Below are positions 1 through 9,001 of a stretch of DNA of 64,000 nt, piece after piece. Location of the stretch: the NCBI GenBank assembly GCA_965208965.1, contig OZ242384.1:868001-932000 (forward strand). The letters are read 5' to 3'. Source of the DNA: Bin5 sp965208965 (GTDB taxonomy: Bacteria; Chloroflexota; Anaerolineae; Caldilineales; Caldilineaceae). The first letter of the stretch is position 1. Every line of letters begins with the position of its first letter. Under the pieces are notes generated by a model. It did no database searches. It had not been told where the DNA came from and saw only the letters and a list, made by a program, of their open reading frames with translations. Position numbers and translations under genes: made by a program.

Positions 1-2
1 CG

Positions 3-1994
3 ATCCCCGCGGGTAGTGTCGTATCGCTTTACGGTTATTACCTGTTGTTGCTTCTGCCGGTCACGCTGGCGGCCACCGGCGCGGTCATTGCCCTGGCGCT
101 GTTGGCGCGCAATACATACGTGGTAACGGCGGCCGTTGCCGGCATCAGCGCGCTCACCTGGCTGGGCCTGCTGATGCCTACGGCCACGTTGCTGACGCCG
201 CTGAACTTCACCCTGCTGACATTGGACCTGAATCCGGTTGTCGGACTGGGGGCAGAGCGTCCCTTGCTGCTCTCTTTCCTTCTGTTTTATTTGGGCTGCA
301 TCCCGCTCATGCTGGTCCTTTTCATGGCCGGTCATACGCGGCTGGACCGCAGGATCGGCTGGTCCCCCAAATGGCGGCGCGGCTTTGCGGGTCTGGCGCT
401 GCTGGCTGTCGTCGCAGCAGGTGGGACCTGGCAATACTATTCCGTCAACGCCGCGCAGCGTCTGGTTCCCCCACCTGCGGCCGAACAGATCGACGTATGG
501 GAAGTGGTTGACGTTGAACAGAACGCCACGCTCAAAAAAAGGACTTTGCAGATAGGGACTCGGATGCGTCTGTACAACCGGAGCGGCGAAACACAGGGTA
601 TGGTTGATTTGGGCTTGAATCCAGGGCTGCGCGTAACTGCTGCCAGCGCGGACGGGAAAGCGATCTCCAGCCAACGTATTGGCGAACTGATCCGACTGGG
701 GCCCTTGCCCTCTACGGTTGCCGCGGGCGGGAAGATCGAACTGGAGCTACAGTACACAGGCGTTCCCATCCTGCTACGCGAGGATTACGAGCTTGCCAGG
801 ACGATTACTGAGGGCAACCCGGTTTCGTTTCAACAGCCCTTCGTCAGCTTTGCAGACGGCCATGCTCTGCAGTGGACGCGCGACAGCGACTGGTTGGCAT
901 GGCCGCGCACCCCTGGCCCGCATGTGGCCAGAGAGAGTCACAGTTTGCAGATTTCTCTCGACAACTCGGATGGCCCTTTTTTGAGTTCGGGCGCTATCAG
1001 CGCCCGAACCAAGGACAAGATTGTCTATGCCTGGGAGAAGCCCCCACAGTTTCTGGTCGCTGGGGGCGCGTACAGACACAGTTCCTCTGGCGAAGGCGAT
1101 ATCTGGACCGGAAAGCTGAGCGAAGAGCGCACGATCGCAACCGCGCGGCAGCTGTTGCGCCTGCGCTATGCCCTGGGCGAGTGGCTCGAAACCCCTTCGC
1201 ACGGTTCATATCAGGCGGTTGAGCTGCCATATATCCCGCGCCAGCGCCTTGCCTTGGGCGGTATGCTCCTAGGATTCCCCAACAACATAGACAAACAGAC
1301 CGGATGGCGTCCCGTATCTGTTCTGGATCTTGCCCTGCCGGTAAGTCGCGCCTGGCTGGCGGATCAGATCCATTGGCCAGAAAGCAGGCTGAGCAAAGCC
1401 GGCATCCTGCGAGGTTATATGGTGACGTGCGGGCCCCCCGATGAAAACAAAGATGAATGGGAGCAGGAATGGGTATGCACACGTGAAAGTACGGGAGGGG
1501 TCAACCCGCAAGCGCCGCAGGGGCGCTGGATAGAAGAGGTAGATTGGCAGTATGAGGTGACGCCTCTCTGGCACGCATTTGCGGTTGTCACTGCGCAGGA
1601 ACTGGCGCTAACTCTGGCAGGTGATCGAGCATACATTGATCAGGAACGAGCCAAGTGGGAAAGTATGCTCTCCTATTACCTGGAGGGTCGATTCAGCGCC
1701 GACCCGCTCTCACCTCCGGGTATTTCGCCGGAGCATCGCCCTGTAGGCACCTTCCGCACTCGCAACAACTGCCAGCTTGCTCACTTTATAGTGACTCTAA
1801 ACGCGTTTACGGTCCAGTTCGGGCGCGACGCCCTGGCAGACCTGATCGCCGCCTTGGCGCAAAGATATCCGCCGGGCGGCGCCCCTCTTACCGAAGAAGC
1901 GGTGCAACGGATTTTGCAAGACACTTTCGGTTATGAGTGGCCTCCATCCGAGTTGTCCTGTAAAACAGCGCAAGCGCGGACGTCCGGCCAATGA
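3..1994 (+). CDS. ABC-2 type transporter permease with degenerate M1-peptidase-like C-terminal domain (5' truncated)
   Basis: The frame is open to the left window edge, so the gene begins upstream and only the last ~660 residues are present. The first ~135 visible residues hold several hydrophobic membrane segments. The remainder is a long soluble region, probably extracytoplasmic. The stop lies 73 bp before an ABC ATPase on the same strand, so this is most likely the permease partner. Some ABC-2 permeases carry a fused M1-aminopeptidase-like domain, and the layout here resembles that. The segment around VSRAWLADQIHW sits where an HExxH zinc motif would be expected, but no HExxH is present, so any peptidase fold would be catalytically dead. 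The ABC partnership is well supported by context; the M1 relationship is inference. Confidence 0.6.
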   Translation: MPAGSVVSLYGYYLLLLLPVTLAATGAVIALALLARNTYVVTAAVAGISALTWLGLLMPTATLLTPLNFTLLTLDLNPVVGLGAERPLLLSFLLFYLGCIPLMLVLFMAGHTRLDRRIGWSPKWRRGFAGLALLAVVAAGGTWQYYSVNAAQRLVPPPAAEQIDVWEVVDVEQNATLKKRTLQIGTRMRLYNRSGETQGMVDLGLNPGLRVTAASADGKAISSQRIGELIRLGPLPSTVAAGGKIELELQYTGVPILLREDYELARTITEGNPVSFQQPFVSFADGHALQWTRDSDWLAWPRTPGPHVARESHSLQISLDNSDGPFLSSGAISARTKDKIVYAWEKPPQFLVAGGAYRHSSSGEGDIWTGKLSEERTIATARQLLRLRYALGEWLETPSHGSYQAVELPYIPRQRLALGGMLLGFPNNIDKQTGWRPVSVLDLALPVSRAWLADQIHWPESRLSKAGILRGYMVTCGPPDENKDEWEQEWVCTRESTGGVNPQAPQGRWIEEVDWQYEVTPLWHAFAVVTAQELALTLAGDRAYIDQERAKWESMLSYYLEGRFSADPLSPPGISPEHRPVGTFRTRNNCQLAHFIVTLNAFTVQFGRDALADLIAALAQRYPPGGAPLTEEAVQRILQDTFGYEWPPSELSCKTAQARTSGQ

Positions 1995-2067
1995 GCAGTG
2001 GGTGACAGAGATTTATTGTCTGTTGTTCACTTCTTTCGTGCAGTTTCTATCCTCATGTTAAGCCAGT

Positions 2068-2967
2068 GTGAATACGATGAACATTACAGTTGACGATCTG
2101 ACCAAAGTCTACCGCTCAAGGTTCTTCCGCACGGGCACGGTTGCCCTCGACCATCTTTCCCTGACCATCGAGATGGGCATGTTCGGCCTGCTTGGACCGA
2201 ACGGCGCCGGCAAAACGACCCTTATGCGGGTGCTGGCGACGCTGTTGCCGCCCACCAGCGGCGCCGCGTACGTGGGAGACTGGAAGGTCGATGACCGCAG
2301 CCAGAAATGGCATATCCGCGCTCAACTAGGCTATCTGCCGCAAGAGATCCAGATGTACGACAATCTCTCCGCGCGCGAGTTCCTGGCCTTTGTGGCTGCC
2401 CTGAAGCGCGTCCCTGCTGAGGAACGCGGTCAGCAGATCGAGAAGATGTTGGCGTTGACCGGGCTGGAAGACGTGGCCGGCCGCAGAATCCGAGCCTATT
2501 CCGGTGGCATGAAGCGCCGGTTGGGTGTGGCGCAGGCGCTTATCGGCAACCCCAAAGTCGTCATCGTGGATGAACCGACCGCCGGGCTGGACCCCCAGGA
2601 GCGGGTGCGCTTCCGCAATCTGCTCGTTGAGTTGGCGCGTGAGCGGCTTGTGCTGCTGTCCTCCCATATCACGGAGGATATCGCCCAGACCTGCTCGCGT
2701 CTTGCGGTGCTCGACCACGGGCAGCTGCGTTTTCACGGCAGCATCCAGACACTCTTGCAAGCGACAACGGGGCGCGTTTGGGAGTTCACGACTGCGGACC
2801 ACTCCGTGCAGGAGCGCGAAAATTTGCGCGTGGTTGCCATCACCCACACGGAGCAGGGGACCCACTATCGCGTTCTGGCTGAAGAAAAGCCTACAGTGGA
2901 TGCAGTCTCAGCTTCCCCGACTGTGGAGGACGCCTACCTCTGGCTCATCCAGCCGCGCAACTCCTGA
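2068..2967 (+). CDS. ABC transporter ATP-binding protein (ABC-2/exporter type)
   Basis: A 299-residue single ABC ATPase that would power the membrane protein encoded immediately upstream. Walker A is GPNGAGKTT, the signature is YSGGMKRR and Walker B is VVIVDEPTAGLDP, followed by the switch histidine in LLSSHITED. The YSGGM signature and the C-terminal ~80-residue extension after the nucleotide-binding domain fit drug, antibiotic or lipid exporter ATPases of the CcmA class. The start is either GTG at 2068 or ATG at 2077, two codons apart in effect; neither has a strong ribosome-binding site. The substrate cannot be told from sequence. Confidence 0.9.
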   Translation: MNTMNITVDDLTKVYRSRFFRTGTVALDHLSLTIEMGMFGLLGPNGAGKTTLMRVLATLLPPTSGAAYVGDWKVDDRSQKWHIRAQLGYLPQEIQMYDNLSAREFLAFVAALKRVPAEERGQQIEKMLALTGLEDVAGRRIRAYSGGMKRRLGVAQALIGNPKVVIVDEPTAGLDPQERVRFRNLLVELARERLVLLSSHITEDIAQTCSRLAVLDHGQLRFHGSIQTLLQATTGRVWEFTTADHSVQERENLRVVAITHTEQGTHYRVLAEEKPTVDAVSASPTVEDAYLWLIQPRNS

Positions 2968-2985
2968 GTTACGATCGGCTTCCAT

Positions 2986-3744
2986 TCACGTCTGTTTTCG
3001 CCCGATGAACAGCCCTTCGCGCAGGTGAAAGAGGGTACGTCCGTCCTCGCATTGGGGATGAAGGAATTCGTGGGACTCGGGCGGACCGTGCCAGAGCAGC
3101 GCCCGCAGGTAGGACTGCATCACCGGGTCGTGGCGGTCGGCCCAATCTTCGAAGACCATCTGTTTTTCGAGGACCTCTTGCCGGGTCAGTTCGAGGCCGA
3201 CCCGCGCGTAGCCCTCCTGCCACTCCTCGACGCTGAGGCAGCGCCCGTGGCTGGGATCGCGCAATTTTTCGAAGGCGTTGACGTAATCTCCCGCGACGCC
3301 TGTCGGCACAACGTTATCCACCACAGCCAGAATGCCGCCGGGACGCAGAACGCGCACCGATTCTCGCAGGAATGCGTCGATATCGGGGAAGTGATGGGGC
3401 GCGATGCGGCAGGTGAGCAGATCGAAGCGGCCGTCTGCATAGGGCAGGTCTTCGGCGTCGGCGTGCTCGACGGTCACGTTGTCGACGCCGCGCGCTGCAA
3501 CCTGCTCGCGGGCGACGGTCAGCATCTCCGCGGTGATGTCGGTCGCGCACACATGGGCGACGTGGGGGGCGAAGGCGAAGGCGGTGTGGCCGGCGGCGGT
3601 GGCGATGTCCAGCGCCTGCCAGTCTGGCTGCGGCTCGACCAGCTCGACCAGCCGCTGCAGGCTGGCGCCCTTGGCGTGGGGCCGACTGGTGATATAGGTG
3701 CGCGCATGGGCTCCGAACTGCTCTTGCACTGCTCTCTTTTCCAT
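2986..3744 (-). CDS. Class I SAM-dependent methyltransferase (UbiE/Methyltransf_11 type)
   Basis: A 252-residue cytoplasmic methyltransferase. The SAM-binding motif I region is ALDIATAAGHTAFAFAP (about residues 44-60), followed by the acidic ribose-binding loop CATDITAEML and the motif VEHADAEDLPYADGRFDLL. The post-motif region VLRPGGILAVVDNV is typical of the UbiE/Methyltransf_11 family. The ATG at 3744 has an upstream AGGACAA. It is last in a tight minus-strand run behind the phosphatase-like gene, with 5 bp between them. The family acts on quinones, sterols or small metabolites, and the substrate here is unknown. It has no membrane segment. Confidence 0.88.
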   Translation of the reverse strand: MEKRAVQEQFGAHARTYITSRPHAKGASLQRLVELVEPQPDWQALDIATAAGHTAFAFAPHVAHVCATDITAEMLTVAREQVAARGVDNVTVEHADAEDLPYADGRFDLLTCRIAPHHFPDIDAFLRESVRVLRPGGILAVVDNVVPTGVAGDYVNAFEKLRDPSHGRCLSVEEWQEGYARVGLELTRQEVLEKQMVFEDWADRHDPVMQSYLRALLWHGPPESHEFLHPQCEDGRTLFHLREGLFIGRKQT

Positions 3745-3749
3745 TTGTC

Positions 3750-4631
3750 CTAGCCTTTCCGGCGGTCCTGGTCGAACTTTTCAGATCGGGCCTCTTGAAT
3801 GGCGTTCAACAGTGGCTCGTGAACGCCTTGCTGGCCATTGCTCGCGATGATGCAGTGGTCGTCCAGACCGAAAGGTTCGCCTTGGTAGTTGGTGACGAGA
3901 CCGCCGGCTTCGCGCACAAGCAGGATACCGGCGGCCACATCCCAGGGCTGGATCCATCCTTCCCAGTAGGCCGAGAATGCCCCGGAAGCCACATAGGCCA
4001 GGTCGGCCGAGGAAGCGCCCAAGCGCCGCACGCCTCGGCAGATCGGCATGATGTGTGCGAATTCGGCTGCGTTGTTGTCCTCGTTCTCGGCGCGGTGGTA
4101 GGGAAAGCCGGTCGTCAACAGCGCGTCCGCCAGAGTGAATGCCCGGCTGACCTGCAGGCGCTGCTGCTCGCCGCTGCGTCGCCGCAGATAGGCGCCCTGA
4201 CCGACCTGCGCCCAGAAAAGATCGAACTGCGGCAGGATGAGCGAAAGGCCGAAGATGGTCAGTTCACGGTGGATGAGAGCGATGTTGATGCCGAACCAGG
4301 GCAGGCCGGCGGCAAAGTTGATCGTGCCGTCGATCGGATCCACCAGCCAGTAGTACTCGTCGTGGGGCCGTACATCGCTTTCTTCGCCCCAGAAGCCGAA
4401 GTCGGGTGTCAGGACGGCCAGCCGGTCGCGAATCAGGGTCTCGCAGGCGAGGTCGGCCTCGGTGACCAGGTCATTGGGCGTTGACTTGGAATGGATGGAG
4501 CGCAGACCATCCTGCTGCATTGTCAGCGCCAGTTCGCCGGCCTGGCGGGCAAGTTCGAAGAGAGGGGTTTTCGCGACCGGCAACTCCTCTTCCCGGGGTT
4601 GCGTTCGTTCTGTCGCTGTCGCGGAGGGCAC
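3750..4631 (-). CDS. Inositol monophosphatase family protein (SuhB/IMPase-like)
   Basis: A 293-residue Mg-dependent sugar-phosphate phosphatase of the IMPase fold. The metal-binding motifs are all visible: WGEES (first glutamate), the canonical DPIDGTINF motif and the C-terminal PWDVAAGILLVREAGG. Family members hydrolyse inositol-1-phosphate, fructose-1,6-bisphosphate or PAP. Because no inositol-specific residue can be judged here, the substrate stays open. PAP phosphatase would suit a cell that makes PAPS (see the CysNC gene), but that is speculation. The GTG start lies just after the stop of the PH-domain gene, with GAGGAG overlapping that stop region, so translational coupling is likely. 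Confidence 0.9.
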   Translation of the reverse strand: MPSATATERTQPREEELPVAKTPLFELARQAGELALTMQQDGLRSIHSKSTPNDLVTEADLACETLIRDRLAVLTPDFGFWGEESDVRPHDEYYWLVDPIDGTINFAAGLPWFGINIALIHRELTIFGLSLILPQFDLFWAQVGQGAYLRRRSGEQQRLQVSRAFTLADALLTTGFPYHRAENEDNNAAEFAHIMPICRGVRRLGASSADLAYVASGAFSAYWEGWIQPWDVAAGILLVREAGGLVTNYQGEPFGLDDHCIIASNGQQGVHEPLLNAIQEARSEKFDQDRRKG

Positions 4632-4633
4632 CG

Positions 4634-5233
4634 TTACATCTCCTCGCGGTAATGGAGGCCGCGCCGCTGCTTTTCCCGCATGGTGGCCTTGCGGATCATC
4701 TCGCGCACCTCCATCGGATCTTTGACGTTGTGGAGCGTGAATTCGGGATGGCTGGGATCAGTGCTGGTTATCGTGATATCGCCCACATTCAGTGCCCTTT
4801 CTCCCAGATGCTGGTTCACCGAGGTATCACGAACGCGCACCAGCTCGATCTCGTGGTAACTGCGTCCCAGCAGCCCGCGGATGAGCCGCACGCGCTGGGT
4901 GGTGAGTTCATAGCGGACGCCGATAGACAGATAGGGGCGGCCGGACCAGAGCAGCTCCTCTTTTTCGAGATGGTCGGCGATGGGCGCGGCGGATTCTGGT
5001 GCAGGGGATGCCGTTGCAGGCTCTTCCAGGTCGGCCGGGCGCGCATTGGTCTCGACGATTGAATGATCGGCTTCGGTTTCCATTGCATCGAGGGCTGCAA
5101 AGACGCCGTCGGCCAGCGCGTTTACGATGGCTTGCAGTTGGGGTTGAGGGATGGCGATGACTTCGACACCACTTTGGGCAAGCGACTCATAGAAGCGGGC
5201 AGTGACCACCTGGCGCACCGTCTGTTCGTTCAT
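4634..5233 (-). CDS. PH domain-containing protein (bacterial PH, DUF304-like)
   Basis: A 199-residue soluble protein. Residues 1-50 are a helical region, 55-90 are an acidic, Ala/Pro-rich linker, and the C-terminal half looks like a bacterial pleckstrin-homology domain. The features of that domain are ELLWSGRPYLSIGVRYELTT, then LIRGLLGRSYHEIELVRVRD and a terminal helix after FTLHNVKDPMEVREMI. The pattern of GRP, then YxLTxxR, then the I-LxxVRD strand is that of YdbS/YdbT-type PH domains. There is no membrane segment, unlike many DUF304 proteins. It heads a minus-strand group with the IMPase and methyltransferase. Its cellular role is unknown. Confidence 0.72.
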   Translation of the reverse strand: MNEQTVRQVVTARFYESLAQSGVEVIAIPQPQLQAIVNALADGVFAALDAMETEADHSIVETNARPADLEEPATASPAPESAAPIADHLEKEELLWSGRPYLSIGVRYELTTQRVRLIRGLLGRSYHEIELVRVRDTSVNQHLGERALNVGDITITSTDPSHPEFTLHNVKDPMEVREMIRKATMREKQRRGLHYREEM

Positions 5234-5610
5234 AGAGCGTTTCTCCAGCTTGTCAAACCCATTCGTATTGGTGTGGGTTTCCGGCTTTCAGCCGCCAGGT
5301 GAGCGGACCCGGAAAGCCGGTTGCGTAAGAACGGTATGATAGTGCCTGGGCGGACATTGCGCAAAGCAGAGCCCTGCCGGGCCGAGACGAATATTGGGGG
5401 CGCCAGCGGTCCGCCTGCAGGTCTGCATGCAGTCGGTGAAGATCCCTTGCGCTTTGGCAGGAGGCGAATTCGTGATGTAAGATCGATATGCGTCGCGGGT
5501 CCATTTCAAGACTGTGGATAACCGCATTCGAGCGCCGGGGGGCCGCTTTGCAAAGAGAGTGGCCTCTAACGGCTCACAACTTCTGTTGGCAATCGGGAAA
5601 GGACAGGACC
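5234..5610 (+). other. Intergenic region between divergent genes, with an inverted repeat
   Basis: No convincing gene. A 9-bp perfect inverted repeat, CCGGCTTTC (5281-5289) with GAAAGCCGG (5312-5320), encloses a smaller GCCGC/GCGG dyad. It lies upstream of both flanking genes, so it is more likely a regulatory or structural element than a terminator. Confidence 0.4.
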
Positions 5611-6264
5611 TTGGACATCAATTGGTACGGATTCTCCTGCTTTCGTCTGCGAGAGCGCGGCGTCACCGCAATCTGCGATCCTTTGAGCAGGAAGGCGACG
5701 GGCATTCAGGTGCCCAAGCTGCGCGCCGACATTGTGACCATCAGTAACGTGTCGTCCGCTTACGTCCAAGGCATAGACACTGTCAGCGGCGAGCCAAAGA
5801 TTCTGCGAGGCCCCGGTGACTTCGAAGTAAAACAGGTACTCGTGACAGGCCTGCCGACCTCGCAGAACGGTACGCGCAGCGTCGCCTTTTTCCTGGATTT
5901 CGCCGGCCTCACGGTCGGCCATTTGGGAGAGTTGGGACAGGTGCCGGCCAGCGCCGGCGGGGAGGAGCTGGGCGATATCGACGTACTGCTGGCGCCGGTG
6001 AGCGGACCGCACATACCCGACGTTTCTCGTATTGCCGAAGTGATCAGTCAGCTGGACCCGCGCATAATCGTGCCCATGCAATACCGCCACGAAGGTCTGC
6101 GCAGCGAGCAGTCCGCCTCCCTGGAACCGGTGGATCGTTTTCTGAAGGAGTTGGGTATCAGCGAACCTGAAGTGACGGATACTCTCAAGCTGACCAAGAC
6201 CAGCCTACCCGAAGAAACACAGGTGGTGCTCCTGCGCCCGACCGGAGCGGCCCGCGCCGGTTAA
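5611..6264 (+). CDS. Metallo-beta-lactamase-fold protein (UlaG/L-ascorbate-6-P lactonase-like, degenerate metal site)
   Basis: About 217 residues starting from TTG at 5611, chosen because GGGAAAGGACAGG lies just upstream and the family-like sequence begins at once (DINWYGFSCFRLRERG). This first strand and turn, the VTISNVSS segment and the GHLGEL and VPMQYRH segments match the small MBL proteins of COG2220. In that family the metal ligands are HxHxDH. Here the equivalent of HxHxDH reads as SNVSSAYV, so the first metal site looks lost, while downstream His residues (GHLGE and QYRHE) remain. A longer frame reaches back to 5488 but its N-terminus is not family-like. The substrate is unknown. Confidence 0.72.
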   Translation: MDINWYGFSCFRLRERGVTAICDPLSRKATGIQVPKLRADIVTISNVSSAYVQGIDTVSGEPKILRGPGDFEVKQVLVTGLPTSQNGTRSVAFFLDFAGLTVGHLGELGQVPASAGGEELGDIDVLLAPVSGPHIPDVSRIAEVISQLDPRIIVPMQYRHEGLRSEQSASLEPVDRFLKELGISEPEVTDTLKLTKTSLPEETQVVLLRPTGAARAG

Positions 6265-6314
6265 TTGCGGTTACCGGGGGCAGGCCACTGTGCAAGAAGC
6301 GATTGACAGTTCCT

Positions 6315-8891
6315 CTAGCTGCCTCCGGCAGAGGCACGCCAGTTGAGCCTTTGCCGTACCCAAGCCTTCAATAGAACAGGACGAAGCCGTCGCCAGTTGT
6401 GGTTCAGTTCGTGCCGGACCTCGTCTTCAAGATGCTCCGGGCGCGGGGCATAGCGGAACTGGACGTAGATTTCGATGATGCGCCGGATAAACGGGATGCC
6501 CTGGGGGAGATCTTCAGCCAGCAGCGCCTCTCGTTCATAGGGCGTCAACGCCTGTTCGGCGGGCGTTCGCCGCGATATTTGGCTTGCGATCGGACTCGGG
6601 CGCATAACTTCCTGCGGACTCGGTAGATCTTGGGTCCGCCGCGAGCTCAGAGGTGACTTCAGCCGTGAAGTCCAACTCAGCAGGCGTTCGTAGTAAATCT
6701 GGGGTTCCTGCATAAAGGCTCTGGGACCCTGATACATGCGCCGCCGCAGAAGCCAAACGCCAGCGATCAGTGTCAATACGACCAGGATGAAGCTGGTTGT
6801 AATGACAGGGGTGCGAGTTGGGAGTCCCCCGATGCCCGTGACGGGTCCGGCGATGTCCTGGGGGAACTCTTCTTCGAAGTCCAGTGCGTCATCAAAGAGA
6901 AAATCCTCGTCTTCGGCCGCGATTTCATCCATTCCGGGAATGAGGCCGCTATCCTGGAGCTCTGCTCCAGAAGGGCGATCGAGAATACTCTCACCTGAGG
7001 TCGGCTCGAACTCGATCCAGCCGTATGGCGGGAAGTAGACCTCGACCCAGGTATGTGCGTCCCGTTCCGTAACCAGATAGGTGCCGATCTCCAGGTCGTA
7101 AGTTCCTTCGGCGTAGCCGCTGGCGGCGCGTGCGGGGATCCCCTGGCTTCGCAGCATGGCCGCCATGGCCGAAGCGTAGTAGTCGCAATAGCCGCGCTGG
7201 ATGTCGAAGAGGAAGTACTCCAGCGGGTCTTCATCTGAGTCAGGCGCCTCGATCCCTTCGTCGTAGTCGTAGGTGCGCAAGTGTCGCTCCAACGCCTTGA
7301 CTTTATCGTAGGTTGTGGTCTCGTCGGCCATCACCTGCTCGGCCAGCTCTGCGACGCGGGGTGAGAAAGTGACGGGAAGTTGAAGGTAGCGGTTAAGAGC
7401 CTGTGCCGGATAGTCGATGATACCCGCTTCACGCAGCTCCCGAACGGTGACAGTCGTTTGGCTGCTGATCACTTGATAGCTTTCGCCGGCCTCGAGCGTG
7501 ATTCTGGAGCGCGCCCATGTCAGCTCGGATTCCGCCTGATCTGTCGAAGCGGCATCGGCCAGGTCGGCGTAGGCAAGCGGCTGCTGAAGCGCTGCCAGCG
7601 GAATACTGGCCTGCACCACATCCGGCATGGCGAGGAGGATATTTCCGGTCGGTATACGGATGGTGATGGTCTGTGTGACCGGCGCGCGGGCGGACCACAA
7701 CGCCGCTGGGATCGGATCGTTAGAACGGTAAGTAGTTTCACCCTCGGCGGTGTTGATCCACTGGCGGCCGGTGAAGCGGTCGAAAGCAACGGCCCTCCAG
7801 TAACGGCCGGTCGGAGCCTCCACCTCCATAATCAGTCGCTCGCTGACAGTGCGTTCCCCGCCCAGGGTCAAAGTGCGGCCGAAACCTGTCTGGACGGGCC
7901 TGGTCTGCCGGTTCAAGCCCTGATAGAGACGATTCCACTCCTGCATGGCCTCCTCCCAGCGCTGATTGACGGGCTGGAGCAGGTCGTGGAAGGGGAGACT
8001 GCGGCCCATATTGGGCGCGATGAATGCGAGGGCGATTACGGCCGCTGTGTACATGAAGCCGGAGCGCATGAAGTCGAAGTTGATATCTTCGCTGAAATAG
8101 ATGCTCTGTGAGCGCCAGCGCTGACGATGGTCGACGAGGGTGGTCCAGGCGAGGAGCAGCAGTGCGACCATGCAGTATGCCACGAGGAACCCCATCACCG
8201 ACACGGGCGCGTAATGGGTATTAACGAGGAGGGCGATGCCGGCCATGAGCACGCCGCGCCAGACATGGCCGTGCCGAAAGACCGACCAGACGCCCAGATA
8301 GGTGAGCCACCAGACGAGAAAACCGATCTCAAAGATGAAGACAACGTTGTCGTTGCTGGCCTGCCGGTTTATGGCGGCTTCGATCCACTCCAGCCAGCGC
8401 TCCAAAAGGAAATAGGCCCGGGCCTGCAGGACGGGGATGCCCCTCTCTATGAATGCCTGCACGCGCTGCTCGTCTCCCACGAGAAAGGTCATCAGGAAGA
8501 ACACCCAAGCCAGTCCGGTCGCGAAGCTGTGGGAAAGCATGAAGAAGCTGTCAAAGCGGCTGAACGAGATTAGCGCGCCCATGGCCAGCGCGCCGAGAAC
8601 GACAGCGATCAGCATGGTCATGCTCATTGCGCCGGTCCAGCCGGCACTACTGAGCGAGAGCGCCAGGATGAGATAGATGAAGCCGAGCAACAGAAGTGTG
8701 ATTGCCCGCCCTTCGCGGAAATAAGCAAAAGGTGCTTGGGTCTGTTCGTCCGATTCATCGGGCGCGTCCACCGGAGTAGCGGCAGCTTCCTCAGACGCGT
8801 CGAGGGCGTATTCTGATATACCGGTGTCGGTGACAGGAACCGTGAATCCTGGTACAGTTGAGCGAAGTGGGTTCCTACTTTGGTCTCGCAT
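6315..8891 (-). CDS. TgpA-like membrane transglutaminase with DUF4129 C-terminal domain
   Basis: 858 residues. An N-terminal cytoplasmic stretch of about 60 residues precedes a cluster of six or more membrane helices (roughly 65-300). A periplasmic or extracellular region follows with a transglutaminase-like core. The Cys-His-Asp catalytic elements are visible in RGYCDYYASAMAAMLRSQG, ERDAHTWVEVYFPPYGW and the following FEPTSGE. One further helix (TSFILVVLTLIAGVWLL) leads to a cytoplasmic DUF4129-like tail with the motif RRIIEIYVQFRYAPRP. This is the standard TgpA architecture. In many bacteria TgpA sits beside a MoxR ATPase and a DUF58 protein; neither is present here. The likely role is envelope protein or peptidoglycan-linked chemistry. 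Confidence 0.85.
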   Translation of the reverse strand: MRDQSRNPLRSTVPGFTVPVTDTGISEYALDASEEAAATPVDAPDESDEQTQAPFAYFREGRAITLLLLGFIYLILALSLSSAGWTGAMSMTMLIAVVLGALAMGALISFSRFDSFFMLSHSFATGLAWVFFLMTFLVGDEQRVQAFIERGIPVLQARAYFLLERWLEWIEAAINRQASNDNVVFIFEIGFLVWWLTYLGVWSVFRHGHVWRGVLMAGIALLVNTHYAPVSVMGFLVAYCMVALLLLAWTTLVDHRQRWRSQSIYFSEDINFDFMRSGFMYTAAVIALAFIAPNMGRSLPFHDLLQPVNQRWEEAMQEWNRLYQGLNRQTRPVQTGFGRTLTLGGERTVSERLIMEVEAPTGRYWRAVAFDRFTGRQWINTAEGETTYRSNDPIPAALWSARAPVTQTITIRIPTGNILLAMPDVVQASIPLAALQQPLAYADLADAASTDQAESELTWARSRITLEAGESYQVISSQTTVTVRELREAGIIDYPAQALNRYLQLPVTFSPRVAELAEQVMADETTTYDKVKALERHLRTYDYDEGIEAPDSDEDPLEYFLFDIQRGYCDYYASAMAAMLRSQGIPARAASGYAEGTYDLEIGTYLVTERDAHTWVEVYFPPYGWIEFEPTSGESILDRPSGAELQDSGLIPGMDEIAAEDEDFLFDDALDFEEEFPQDIAGPVTGIGGLPTRTPVITTSFILVVLTLIAGVWLLRRRMYQGPRAFMQEPQIYYERLLSWTSRLKSPLSSRRTQDLPSPQEVMRPSPIASQISRRTPAEQALTPYEREALLAEDLPQGIPFIRRIIEIYVQFRYAPRPEHLEDEVRHELNHNWRRLRPVLLKAWVRQRLNWRASAGGS

Positions 8892-9001
8892 AGTCAGGTT
8901 TTCTGGTTGCCAGGGGGCGACCGCCAGCCGTGTTCATGTAACGAAGCGGCAGCGCATCGGGGCCTGACAATCCGGCAGAAAGTTTAATCACGATTTATGC
9001 G

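Noticed and set aside
3025..3753. A long open frame on the plus strand opposite the methyltransferase gene
   Set aside because: It lies entirely antisense to a gene with clear methyltransferase motifs and shows no family-like pattern; long antisense frames are common in GC-rich DNA.
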